14,411 nt of DNA from an uncultured Oscillospiraceae bacterium (GTDB taxonomy: Bacteria; Bacillota; Clostridia; Oscillospirales; Acutalibacteraceae), in contig UQRS01000058.1 in assembly GCA_900543525.1 (NCBI GenBank), positions 1 to 14,411 on the forward strand. The letters are read 5' to 3'. Of the stretch, positions 7,220 to 14,411 are shown piece by piece. The position numbers and the translations under genes are program-made. The stretch's first letter is position 1, and every line of letters begins with the position of its first letter. The notes beneath the pieces were generated by a model, which worked only from the letters and a program-made list of their open reading frames with translations, had not been told where the DNA came from and searched no databases.

Positions 7220-7708
7220 TTGCAGACAGAAAATCATTTGTGCAGGATGCTTTACAGCCAGCCCCGGGCGCTGGCCGCCGTAAGGGGAAGCGCCGACTAC
7301 CCCACCATACGGGGGCAGGTGCGGTTTTATCAGGCGCGGCGCGGCGTCCTTGTGACCGTCGACCTGTCGGGTCTCCCGCAGCCGGAGGGGGCTTGCGCGC
7401 ACCCGGTCTTTGCTTTGCACATCCACGCGGGGGAGGCCTGCACCGGGACGGCCGCCGACCCCTTCGCAAACGCTTTGTCCCACTATAACCCGAAGGACTG
7501 CCTCCATCCCTTCCACGCCGGTGACCTGCCGCCCCTTTTCGGGAATGACGGGGACGCCTTCATGGCGGTGCTGACCAATCGCTTCACGATTGAGGAGGTG
7601 GTGGGCCGCACGGTGATTCTGCACAGCGGCCGGGATGATTTCACTACCCAGCCGGCCGGAGACGCCGGCAAAAAAATTGCCTGCGGCGTCATCCGGCAGG
7701 CGATCTGA
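7220..7708 (+). CDS. sodC: Cu/Zn superoxide dismutase family protein, no signal peptide, TTG start
   Basis: A 162-residue protein of the SodC family, which disproportionates superoxide. All metal-ligand positions can be placed: His67 and His69 (HIHAGEAC), His88 (SHYNP), His96, His99 and Asp102 (HPFHAGDL), and His135 (VILHSGRDD). Cys74 and Cys155 fit the structural disulfide. The closing signature AGDAGKKIACGVI has Lys152 where most family members have the active-site Arg (human Arg143). The start is TTG 7220, 7 bases after AGGAGGA; the next ATG (7247) has no such site. No signal peptide is seen, whereas many bacterial SodC proteins are exported, so the protein may be cytoplasmic. It is a single gene with its own terminator, divergent from mutY. 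Confidence 0.88.
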   Translation: MQTENHLCRMLYSQPRALAAVRGSADYPTIRGQVRFYQARRGVLVTVDLSGLPQPEGACAHPVFALHIHAGEACTGTAADPFANALSHYNPKDCLHPFHAGDLPPLFGNDGDAFMAVLTNRFTIEEVVGRTVILHSGRDDFTTQPAGDAGKKIACGVIRQAI

Positions 7709-7752
7709 GCACGCTGCAGGCTGCGAAAAAACAGTTCTGCCGCAGCTGCTGC

Positions 7753-7783
7753 AAAAAAAGCAGGGCGAAAGCCCCTGTTTTTT
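7753..7783 (+). terminator. Terminator of the superoxide dismutase gene
   Basis: GCAGGGC and GCCCCTG pair around a GAAA loop with one bulged C, flanked by A7 and T6. Runs on both sides make it potentially bidirectional. Confidence 0.8.
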
Positions 7784-7786
7784 CAT

Positions 7787-7949
7787 CTTACCGTCGGTTG
7801 ACAAGGGCAATCATGCCTGCCGCTGCGACTTTTCGGTGGTTTTTATCCTTTCCCCCTGGCGGGCTGTTTGTATTTTCAAGTGCTTTGACACAGTATGGAC
7901 GCATTTCTGCCCGCCAAAACCTTGCCTTCCCCTGTCAACCGATGGTAAG
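7787..7949. repeat. 163-base segment bounded by 21-base imperfect inverted repeats
   Basis: The left arm (7787-7807) begins CTTACCGTCGGTTGACA. The right arm (7929-7949), read on the other strand, begins CTTACCATCGGTTGACA. They agree at 19 of 21 positions. A second, nested pair, TGGCGGGC (7857-7864) and GCCCGCCA (7909-7916), lies inside. It could be a small non-autonomous transposon-like element, an invertible segment or a folded RNA; no clear target-site duplication is seen. Confidence 0.65.
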
Positions 7950-7951
7950 CA

Positions 7952-7987
7952 AAAAAGCGCAAACAGGTAAAACTGTTTGCGCTTTTT
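7952..7987 (-). terminator. Terminator of the fru/pts operon, downstream of ptsI
   Basis: A perfect 15-base stem (AAAAAGCGCAAACAG and its complement) around a 6-base loop, with T-runs on both strands. It lies 66 bases after the ptsI stop codon. Confidence 0.9.
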
Positions 7988-8053
7988 GTTCGTCTTTTGC
8001 CGCCGAGCAGTTGAAAAAACCTCAGCCTTAAGCCGACAGGCGCCGGTCATTGC

Positions 8054-9763
8054 TTACCATCTGGCGTGCGCCTTCAGGCAGACCTCCACATCGTCGGCCG
8101 TCGTCAGACCCATGACCTCCCCGGCCAGCGCGGCCGCCTCCTCCTTCGTCCAGAGGGAGATCGCCTTCCTCGTGGCGAGGACGGAGGTCGGGCTGACACT
8201 GTATTCATCCAGCCCGAAGGCAATCAGCAGCGGGATCAGCAGCGGGTCGGCCGCCGCCTCTCCGCACATGCCGACCGGAATCCCAGCCTCCTTCGCGCGG
8301 AGGATCACCTCCCGTATGGCGCGCAGCACGGCCGGATTGTACGCCGAGTAGAGGCTCGCCACACGACTGTTGCCCCGATCCACCGCCATGGTATAGCCGG
8401 TCAGATCATTGGTGCCGATGCTGAAAAAATCGGCCTCCTTCGCCAGGAGATCGGCAGTCAGCGCCGCAGCCGGCGTCTCGATCATCACGCCGAGCGGCAT
8501 GTTCCGGCGAAAAGGCGTGCCCGCAGCCGACAGCTCGGCCTCGCATTCGGATAAAAGCGTGCGGGTGCGCCGAATCTCCTCCACCGAGGTCACCAGCGGC
8601 AGCATAATCTTGATGTTGCCCTCGGCGCCGGCGCGAAGCAGGGCGCGCAGCTGCACCTTGAAAATCTCCGGCCGGTCGAGGCAGAAACGAATCGCCCGGT
8701 GTCCGAGGAAGGGGTTCTCCTCCTTTTCAATGTGGAGATAGGGGATGTCCTTGTCTCCGCCGACGTCGAGGGTGCGGATAATGACCTCCCGGCCGCCCAT
8801 GGCTGCGGCCGCGTCGCGATAGGCCTCAAGCTGCTCCTCCTCGGACGGGAGGGCGGCGCGATCCATAAACAAAAACTCGGTGCGGAAAAGGCCGATGCCC
8901 TCCCCGTCGTGCCCGACCACCTCGGCGGCGTCGGACGCCTTGCCGATATTGCCGTAAAGTGCGGCCGGCCTGCCGTCGGCCGTGAGGGTCGGCTTGCCGA
9001 TAAAGGCACGCAGCGCGTCCCGGCGCGCCTCCTGCTCGCGGCGGCGTTTTTCATACTGGGCGGCCGTTTTCTCATCGGGGGAGAGGATCACGACCCCCTC
9101 GCCTCCATCGACGATCAGCCGGTCGCCGGCCCTAATGGTCTCCGCCGCGCCGGAAAGGCCCAGAACCGCCGGAATTTCAAGCGCACGGGCCAGTATGGCC
9201 GAGTGAGAGGTCCTCCCCCCAAGCTCGGTCACAATCCCAGCCACCCGCTCCCGGTCGATGCCCACCGTCATGGAGGGGGTGAAATCCCGCGCCACCAGTA
9301 CGGTTCCCGGCTCGACCGCGGTAAGGTCGACATCCTCCCTGCCCAGCAGAATCTTGAGAAGCCGCGTCCGCAGGTCGCGGATGTCGGTCGCCCGCTGCCG
9401 GGTCAGCTCATCCTCCACCGCCGAAAACATGTCGATATACATCTGGCAAACCAGGTCGAGCGCCGCCTCCGCCGTGCGGCCGTCGTCAATATATTCCCCC
9501 ATCTGGGAGACGAGGAAGGGATCCTCAATCATCATGATCTGGCCGTTGAGGATAGCGGCCTCCTTCTCTCCGACGCTGTCCTTCATACGCTCCCACATCG
9601 CGCGGGTCTGCTCCTTAAAGGTTTTTACTGCCCGGGAAAGGCGTCTGCGCTCGTTCTCCCGCCCGGTAAACACCGCGCCGGAGTAGTCGAGATTCGGCTC
9701 GGCCAGGACAACCGCCCGGCCGATGCCGATCCCGGCCGAGCCGGCAATTCCGTTATATACCAT
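8054..9763 (-). CDS. ptsI: PTS enzyme I (phosphoenolpyruvate-protein phosphotransferase)
   Basis: This 569-residue cytoplasmic enzyme moves the phosphate of PEP to HPr, the first step shared by all PTS sugars. The N-terminal HPr-binding helical part covers residues ~5-130. The swivelling phosphohistidine domain has GGRTSHSAILAR with active His187. The C-terminal PEP-binding barrel (~255-540) shows GIGLFRTEFLFM, IIRTLDVGGDK, GTNDLTGYTMAVDR and the catalytic-site cysteine in GMCGEAAAD (Cys500). Length is normal for the family. ATG 9763 follows AAGGGGG at 7-8 bases. It starts 28 bases after ptsH stops and is the last gene of the cluster before the terminator at 7952-7987. Confidence 0.97.
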   Translation of the reverse strand: MVYNGIAGSAGIGIGRAVVLAEPNLDYSGAVFTGRENERRRLSRAVKTFKEQTRAMWERMKDSVGEKEAAILNGQIMMIEDPFLVSQMGEYIDDGRTAEAALDLVCQMYIDMFSAVEDELTRQRATDIRDLRTRLLKILLGREDVDLTAVEPGTVLVARDFTPSMTVGIDRERVAGIVTELGGRTSHSAILARALEIPAVLGLSGAAETIRAGDRLIVDGGEGVVILSPDEKTAAQYEKRRREQEARRDALRAFIGKPTLTADGRPAALYGNIGKASDAAEVVGHDGEGIGLFRTEFLFMDRAALPSEEEQLEAYRDAAAAMGGREVIIRTLDVGGDKDIPYLHIEKEENPFLGHRAIRFCLDRPEIFKVQLRALLRAGAEGNIKIMLPLVTSVEEIRRTRTLLSECEAELSAAGTPFRRNMPLGVMIETPAAALTADLLAKEADFFSIGTNDLTGYTMAVDRGNSRVASLYSAYNPAVLRAIREVILRAKEAGIPVGMCGEAAADPLLIPLLIAFGLDEYSVSPTSVLATRKAISLWTKEEAAALAGEVMGLTTADDVEVCLKAHARW

Positions 9764-9791
9764 TTTAATTTACCCCCTTTTTTCGGGCGGC

Positions 9792-10058
9792 TTATTTTTC
9801 TCCCAGCCCGCTCTCGATGAAGGAGACCGCCTCCTCCAGCGCGGCGGCCTCATCCTCACCGTCGCAGATCACCGTGATCTCCGACCCGAACTTGATGCAG
9901 GCTGCCATGATGTTCATAATACTTTTGGCGTTGATCTTTCTGCCGTTAAAATCAAAGGTAATGTCGCTCTTATATTTGATCATCTTCGAGATAAACTCGT
10001 TTGCCGGCCGCATGTGAAAGCCCATTTCGTTGACAACTTTAACCTGTTTTTGTACCAT
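9792..10058 (-). CDS. ptsH: PTS phosphocarrier protein HPr
   Basis: An 88-residue carrier that takes phosphate from enzyme I on His15 (EMGFHMRPA) and passes it to sugar-specific IIA domains such as that of FruA. Ser46 (NAKSIMNIM) is the site that HPr kinase/phosphorylase modifies in Gram-positive bacteria; HPr-Ser-P then acts with CcpA in carbon catabolite repression. Having His15 separates it from Crh. ATG 10058 is preceded by AGGAAAGG with about 9 bases; a TTG at 10067 sits directly on that site and is rejected. It lies 108 bases after fruA and 28 before ptsI. The fruA-ptsH gap contains only a weak hairpin (10095-10116, AACGC...GCGTT followed by TTTTC on the minus strand) that might lower read-through. 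Confidence 0.96.
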   Translation of the reverse strand: MVQKQVKVVNEMGFHMRPANEFISKMIKYKSDITFDFNGRKINAKSIMNIMAACIKFGSEITVICDGEDEAAALEEAVSFIESGLGEK

Positions 10059-10166
10059 AAAAACCAACCTTTCCTGTTTGAATGTTTTTAAGAAAACGCC
10101 GCCGAACCGCTGCGTTCCCGATTTTTAAAAATTCTGCCTTCCCGGCTTTCCCGAAAGGACGAGGCC

Positions 10167-12083
10167 TTATACCGCCCGCTTTTTCTTCAGCAGCGCAAGC
10201 ATGAACATTCCGACAACCGACCCGGCCGCCAGCGCGATGATATATCCCAGCACGTTGTCCACCACCGGGAAAACGAAGATGCCGCCGTGGGGGGCGCGCA
10301 GGGTGCAGCCGAAGGCCATCGAAAGTCCGCCGGCCGCAACCGATCCGACGACGCAGGCGGGGATCACCCGCAGCGGGTCGGCGGCGGCGAAGGGAATCGC
10401 CCCCTCGGTAATAAAGCAGAGTCCCATGATATAATTCACCACGCCCGACTTGCGCTCCTCCGGCGTGAAGCGATTTTTAAAGAAGGTTGTGGCCAGCGCA
10501 ATGGCGAGCGGCGGAATCATGCCGCCGACCATGACGGCCGCCATGATATCAAAGTTTCCGTTGGCAATCGCCGCCGTGCCAAAGACATAAGCCGCCTTGT
10601 TGATCGGGCCGCCCATATCCACCGACATCATGCCCCCCAGCAGACAGCCGAGCACAATTTTGCTGATACCGCCCATGCTGTCGAGGAAGTTTGTGATCCC
10701 GGTATTGATCATCGCGACAAAGGGATTGATGGCGCACATGATGACGCCGATGCAGAGCACGCCGATCAGGGGATAGATCAGAACCGGCTTGATTCCTTCA
10801 AGCGCGTGGGGAAGCTTACTGCAAAGCTTCTCCAGTCCAAGGACAAGATACCCGCCGATAAAGCCGGCCAGCAGCGCACCGAGGAAACCGGCCGACACGG
10901 CCGTCGACGCGTCGAGGTTTGTAAAGGAAATGCCGTAGCTTGCAATCGCGCCGCCGACAAAGCCGACCAGAAGGCCGGGGCGGTCGGCAATACTCATCGC
11001 GATATATCCGGCGAGGATCGGCAGCATAAAGCCGAAGGCCATGTTGCCTACCGTTTTCAAAAAAGCGGCGAGAGGGGTGTTCATACCGAAGTTGGAGGGA
11101 TCAATCGCATAGTTGTCGAACAAAAAGGCCAGTGCGATCAAAATACCGCCGCCGGTCACAAAGGGCAGCATATGCGATACGCCGTTCATCAGATGCTTAT
11201 AGACTCTGCGGCCGGCGTTTTCCTTTTCTGCCGGGGTCGCCTCGGCCGCGTCGCCGCTGTGATGGTAAATCGGCGCCGTCTGATTCAGAATTTTATCAAT
11301 CAGCTCCTCCGGCTTATGGATGCCGTCGGCCACCTTGGTGATGACCACCCGTTTGCCGTCGAACCGACCCATCTCCACATCCCGGTCGGCCGCGACGATA
11401 ATGCCGTCGGCCGCCGCAATCTCCTCTGCGGTTAACACGTTTTTCGCACCGCCGCTGCCGTTGGTCTCCGCCTTGAGGGAGACGCCCATCTCCCGGGCCT
11501 TTTTCTCCAGCGCCTCGGCCGCCATGAAGGTGTGCGCGATCCCGGTGGGGCAGGCGGTAACGGCCAGAACCCGGTACCCTTCCACCTTTTCCGGCTGCTT
11601 TTCTGCGGCCTTCTCCGGCGCGCCGTACTTCTCGGCCTCCTTCTGATCAATGAGAGCGAGAAACGCCTCAGCCGTTTTGGCGTTTTTCAAAGCAGAGGCA
11701 AACTCCGGCTCCATCAGCATGACCATCAGGCGGGAGAGTATCTCGAGATGCAGATCCCCGTCCGGCGTCGCCGCAATCATGAAAAACAACTTGACCGGCT
11801 GGCCGTCGGGCGCGTCGTAGGAGACTCCGTCCGGCACCGTCACAGCCGCCAGACCGGGCATCTTCACGCTGTCCGATTTGGCGTGAGGAACCGCGATCCC
11901 CTCTCCGATGGCGGTGGTGCCCTGCGCCTCTCTGGCGAGGATGGCCGCCTTGTACCCGGCCGGGTCGGACAGGTTTCCGCCCTTCTCCTGCAGGGAAACC
12001 AGAAGATCCAGAACCTCCTCCTTCGTCGCGGGAGAAGCGCCAAGCGCGATGCTGCCCGGCTTTAAAAGATCTGTGATACGCAT
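10167..12083 (-). CDS. fruA: PTS fructose transporter, fused EIIABC
   Basis: A 638-residue membrane protein that imports fructose and phosphorylates it to fructose-1-phosphate. The order is IIA (residues 1-~150) with phospho-His67 in GIAVPHAKSD, a charged linker rich in Lys and Glu (~150-168), IIB (~169-265) with phospho-Cys178 in TACPTGIAHTFMAAEAL, then the IIC membrane part (~290-635) of about eight or more segments, including GAIPFAAADPLRVIP and APHGGIFVFP. This domain order and length are usual for Firmicutes FruA. ATG 12083 is preceded by AAAGGAG. It lies 161 bases after fruK in the same direction, within the fruR-fruK-fruA-ptsH-ptsI cluster, which supports fructose rather than mannose as the substrate. 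Confidence 0.95.
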   Translation of the reverse strand: MRITDLLKPGSIALGASPATKEEVLDLLVSLQEKGGNLSDPAGYKAAILAREAQGTTAIGEGIAVPHAKSDSVKMPGLAAVTVPDGVSYDAPDGQPVKLFFMIAATPDGDLHLEILSRLMVMLMEPEFASALKNAKTAEAFLALIDQKEAEKYGAPEKAAEKQPEKVEGYRVLAVTACPTGIAHTFMAAEALEKKAREMGVSLKAETNGSGGAKNVLTAEEIAAADGIIVAADRDVEMGRFDGKRVVITKVADGIHKPEELIDKILNQTAPIYHHSGDAAEATPAEKENAGRRVYKHLMNGVSHMLPFVTGGGILIALAFLFDNYAIDPSNFGMNTPLAAFLKTVGNMAFGFMLPILAGYIAMSIADRPGLLVGFVGGAIASYGISFTNLDASTAVSAGFLGALLAGFIGGYLVLGLEKLCSKLPHALEGIKPVLIYPLIGVLCIGVIMCAINPFVAMINTGITNFLDSMGGISKIVLGCLLGGMMSVDMGGPINKAAYVFGTAAIANGNFDIMAAVMVGGMIPPLAIALATTFFKNRFTPEERKSGVVNYIMGLCFITEGAIPFAAADPLRVIPACVVGSVAAGGLSMAFGCTLRAPHGGIFVFPVVDNVLGYIIALAAGSVVGMFMLALLKKKRAV

Positions 12084-12204
12084 ATGTCTTTGACTCCTTT
12101 CTCTTTTGCTTTGAGATATTTTTGTGGATGTTGTATTTTTACGATGTCAAAATTCATTCAAAGGTTTTGCCGAACCCCCGCCCATCGGGCTTTGGAGGAT
12201 TTCG

Positions 12205-12226
12205 CCCCTGCTCGTTTCGAGCGGGG
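12205..12226 (-). repeat. Hairpin in the fruK-fruA intergenic region
   Basis: CCCC-GCTCG and CGAGC-GGGG pair around AAA with one bulged base. On the minus (operon) transcript no T-run follows, so it is not a standard terminator. It lies just after the fruK stop and may shield the 3' end of fruK RNA or mark a processing site. Confidence 0.5.
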
Positions 12227-12244
12227 AATTTTAAAATCCGTCTG

Positions 12245-13156
12245 TCATTCCTGCGCCGTCTGACGAAGCAGCCGGTCAATCTCCGCCTTTTCGGCCAGCC
12301 CGTCGGAGAAGGCGGTCGCACTCCCGGCCGCCGTTCCCAGCCGCAGCGCGTACAAAAGGTCGCCGGTTTCGATATACCCGGCAAGGAAGCCGGCCACCAT
12401 CGAATCTCCCGCTCCGACCGAGTTTTTCACCCTTCCCTTCGGCGCGGCGATCGTGTGGCATTCGCCCGCCTCAGTCACCAGCAGCGCGCCGTCCCCGGCG
12501 AGGGAGACCAGCACGTTTCTGGCGCCCTTCTCCTGCATAAGGCGGGCGGCGGACTCGATCTCGGCCGCGGTGTGCAGCTCGGTTTTCAAAATTTCTCCCA
12601 GCTCGAAGCCGTTCGGCTTGATTAAAAAGGGATGGTACTTCAGCACATTGCAGAGCAGGTCGCCGGTCGCGTCGACGACCGTTTCTATTCCCTTGCCCGA
12701 GAGGTTTTTCAAAATCTCCTCATACACGTTGTCGGGAAGAGAGGGCGGAATGCTCCCCGAAAGGCAGAGATAATCCCCCGCTTTCAGGCGGTCAAGCTTT
12801 TGATACAGCGTGTTTTGCGCCTCTGGGTCGATCTTCGGCCCGTTGCCGTTGATGTCGGTTTCGGCGTCCGCTTTGATCTTCACGTTAATGCGGGTAAGCC
12901 CCGTCGGAAGCTCAATAAAATCGGTGCAGACGCCGGCCGCCTCCAGCCCCTGGCGCAGCGCCGCGCCGGTAAACCCGGCCGTGAAGGCGATCGCAGTGCT
13001 TGGAAGGCCGAGGGTTTTCAAAACGCAGGAGACGTTGATCCCCTTGCCGCCGTAGTAGATCTCCTCCGACGCGGCGCGATTCACCTCTCCCGGGCGCAGC
13101 GCCTGCATACGGAGCAGATAATCAATCGCCGGATTAAATGTAACGGTATAGATCAT
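12245..13156 (-). CDS. fruK: 1-Phosphofructokinase FruK (PfkB family)
   Basis: A 303-residue cytoplasmic kinase that converts fructose-1-phosphate, made by FruA, to fructose-1,6-bisphosphate with ATP. Family marks are the N-terminus MIYTVTFNPAIDYLL, YYGGKGINVS at 34, LCLSGSIPPSLP in the middle, and GAGDSMVAGFLAGY at 248 with catalytic Asp251. Length matches the family. I chose ATG 13156 because the family starts with this MIYTVT pattern; an ATG 15 bases upstream (13171) would add MEPWL but sits directly next to AAAGG. It is located between fruR (138 bases upstream) and fruA (161 bases downstream). The related LacC could be confused with it, but the fruA neighbour decides. Confidence 0.94.
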   Translation of the reverse strand: MIYTVTFNPAIDYLLRMQALRPGEVNRAASEEIYYGGKGINVSCVLKTLGLPSTAIAFTAGFTGAALRQGLEAAGVCTDFIELPTGLTRINVKIKADAETDINGNGPKIDPEAQNTLYQKLDRLKAGDYLCLSGSIPPSLPDNVYEEILKNLSGKGIETVVDATGDLLCNVLKYHPFLIKPNGFELGEILKTELHTAAEIESAARLMQEKGARNVLVSLAGDGALLVTEAGECHTIAAPKGRVKNSVGAGDSMVAGFLAGYIETGDLLYALRLGTAAGSATAFSDGLAEKAEIDRLLRQTAQE

Positions 13157-13294
13157 AAGCCAAGGTTCCATCCTTTCTGTAAAAAATGCCTGCCAAATCA
13201 AAAAGCGCCGGAAACCCCCTCTCCCACATTGCTTTTCATCGCAAAGCAGGCGGGCGAAGGAGGCCGCTTGTATCCCCTTTTGCGAAAAGGCAGC

Positions 13295-14041
13295 TTACAA
13301 AAGCTCCTTGATGGTCGCGGCCTTGCGATATTTTTCATCCGGAATCCGGTCGGTGAGGATGCAGGCTTTATCCAGGTCGAGGAAGGTGACCGCCGAAACC
13401 ATGCCGAATTTGCTGCTGTCCGCCAAAATAAAGCTGACAAAGGCCTGCCGGCAGGCCTCGGCCTTCAGCTCCGCCTCCTCCGGGTCGGGGGTGGTAAACC
13501 CGCGGGAGACCGATATCCCATTGACGCCGAGAAACGCCTTTGTAAAATTGTACTGCCGCAGCATGCCCGAGGCCAGCGTTCCCACCACTGCCTGGGTGGA
13601 CAGCTTGATCTGTCCGCCGACGATGTAAGCCTTGCAGCCCTTCTGAATCAGCTTTCTCGCATGGACGATCCCGTTGGTGACAAAGGTTGCGCGGCTGCTC
13701 TCGATATAGTCGATCATCCGCTCGGTCGTGGTGCCGGCGTCGATATATACAAAATCGCTGTCGTCAATCTGGGCGGCGGCATACCGCGCGATGCGGTCCT
13801 TCTCCGCCGTGTGGAGCTGCTGCTTGGTCGAAACATCCGGCTCCTCCGGCAAAAACCGCCTGCCCGCACGGGTCGCGCCGCCGCGTACTTTTATAAGTTT
13901 GCCTTGTTTATCAAGATTTATAAGGTCGCGGCGCACGGTCGACTCCGAAATTTCCAGATGCTCGCAAAGCTCCTGCACCGTTACGGCGCCGCGCACCTCC
14001 AATTCCCGCAGGATCGCGCTGTACCGTTCCTCTGTCAGCAT
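13295..14041 (-). CDS. fruR: DeoR-family fructose operon regulator FruR
   Basis: A 248-residue transcription factor of the DeoR family. Residues 5-56 are the winged helix-turn-helix (TVQELCEHLEISESTVRRDL...GGA). From ~72 on is the sugar-phosphate sensor domain, with DAGTTTERMIDYI at 101, FVTNGI and ADSSKFG. In related clostridial and lactic acid operons such regulators respond to fructose-1-phosphate or fructose-1,6-bisphosphate; the ligand here is inferred from the fruK-fruA context. I prefer ATG 14041 (MLTEERY), which has AAGGA 8 bases upstream. The ATG at 14050 lies directly against that site. As the first gene of the cluster it probably controls its own promoter, but no clear promoter or operator could be read in the short stretch upstream. 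Confidence 0.93.
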   Translation of the reverse strand: MLTEERYSAILRELEVRGAVTVQELCEHLEISESTVRRDLINLDKQGKLIKVRGGATRAGRRFLPEEPDVSTKQQLHTAEKDRIARYAAAQIDDSDFVYIDAGTTTERMIDYIESSRATFVTNGIVHARKLIQKGCKAYIVGGQIKLSTQAVVGTLASGMLRQYNFTKAFLGVNGISVSRGFTTPDPEEAELKAEACRQAFVSFILADSSKFGMVSAVTFLDLDKACILTDRIPDEKYRKAATIKELL

Positions 14042-14090
14042 TTTCCTCATCCTTTCCGATTCAGTCGGCTTTGTTTTCCTGATATGTTCG

Positions 14091-14411
14091 ATTATTGTTT
14101 CCGTCCAGCTCTTTAACGAGTCTGCTCATATCCCCATCCTGCTGGCTGCGGTTCTGGCTGTACTGATGGCCGTGATCTGCGCCCGGTTTGTGCGCACGGC
14201 AAAGCATAAATACGACGTATTTTTCGAGTGGGGCATGCTGATTCCGTGGCTTCTTCCGGCAACCCTGATCGCGCTGGGACTGACCACGACCTACGGGGAG
14301 CGGCAGCCGATCCTGTTTAACTATGTTATGGTAGGAACGCTGGTTCTGATGCTTGTGGGCTATACGGTCGTCAAACTGCCGTTCTCTTACCGGATGGTGA
14401 AGGCGGCGTTC
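14091..14411 (+). CDS. Iron(III)-type ABC transporter permease fragment (no visible start; runs off the right edge)
   Basis: The plus-strand frame reads LFNESAHIPILLAA from 14109, then MLIPWLLPATLIALGL, and ends VVKLPFSYRMVKAAF at the edge. This pattern of membrane segments and the KLPFSYRM stretch resemble the binding-protein-dependent permease of Fe(III) transporters (FbpB type). These are normally over 500 residues long and the visible part looks internal. The only in-frame ATG (14166) has no ribosome binding site and would remove the first hydrophobic segment. Upstream, the frame runs into the antisense of fruR, where no permease sequence can lie. So the 5' part appears missing: a truncated pseudogene, or an assembly join. 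The exact left limit of similarity is uncertain, roughly 14080-14110. Confidence 0.6.
   Translation, partial: MIVSVQLFNESAHIPILLAAVLAVLMAVICARFVRTAKHKYDVFFEWGMLIPWLLPATLIALGLTTTYGERQPILFNYVMVGTLVLMLVGYTVVKLPFSYRMVKAAF

Larger units (their letters stand above)
7709..8053. other. Convergent intergenic region between sodC and ptsI
   Basis: This 345-base stretch contains the sodC terminator, a 163-base segment bounded by inverted repeats, and the ptsI terminator, in that order. I see no coding sequence with family character in either direction and no convincing promoter inside the segment. Confidence 0.6.

Noticed and set aside
8066..9820. Long plus-strand open frames opposite ptsI
   Set aside because: They are antisense shadows of a clearly conserved gene in GC-rich DNA, with Arg/Gly/His-rich translations and no family similarity.
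12122..12150. Separate fruA promoter at an exact TTGACA (12145-12150, minus strand)
   Set aside because: No -10-like hexamer is found 16-18 bases downstream (the 17-base position reads CCACAA).
13157..13294. Terminator or riboswitch between fruR and fruK
   Set aside because: Only short 5-6-base stems without T-runs are visible, so nothing beyond chance.

Overview
The window looks like a fairly GC-rich Firmicutes chromosome, most likely a gut-type clostridial anaerobe (Oscillospirales-like; this is inference). The reasons are strong AAGGAGG-type ribosome binding sites, a TTG start, an HPr with both His15 and the Gram-positive regulatory Ser46, a DeoR-type fructose regulator, and a secreted LamG/FIVAR-like surface protein. 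Almost everything is explained by ordinary genes, and I see no convincing new multi-gene system. The most unusual material is in intergenic repeats, a shortened permease gene and an atypical superoxide dismutase.

Layout. On the minus strand, 1-2180 is a large exported protein that runs off the left edge. It is followed, still on minus, by a uracil permease of the NCS2 family (2484-3857) with its own terminator. A 407-base divergent region then leads to a plus-strand MBL-fold hydrolase (4265-5494), which ends in two adjacent hairpins. Next comes a minus-strand mutY (5716-6768), bracketed by two blocks of the same 8-base degenerate tandem repeat. A plus-strand Cu/Zn superoxide dismutase family gene with a TTG start (7220-7708) faces the PTS operon. 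The two transcription units converge on a 163-base segment bounded by 21-base inverted repeats and flanked by terminators.

The right third is one minus-strand cluster in the order fruR (to 14041), fruK, fruA, ptsH, ptsI (ends 8054). Together these encode fructose sensing, PEP-dependent fructose uptake to fructose-1-phosphate (EI and HPr pass phosphate to the FruA IIA-IIB-IIC protein), and conversion to fructose-1,6-bisphosphate by FruK. Because the general PTS proteins are in the same cluster, fructose control probably affects all PTS sugars. Beyond fruR, on the plus strand, lies an iron(III)-type ABC permease reading frame that lacks its beginning and runs off the right edge.
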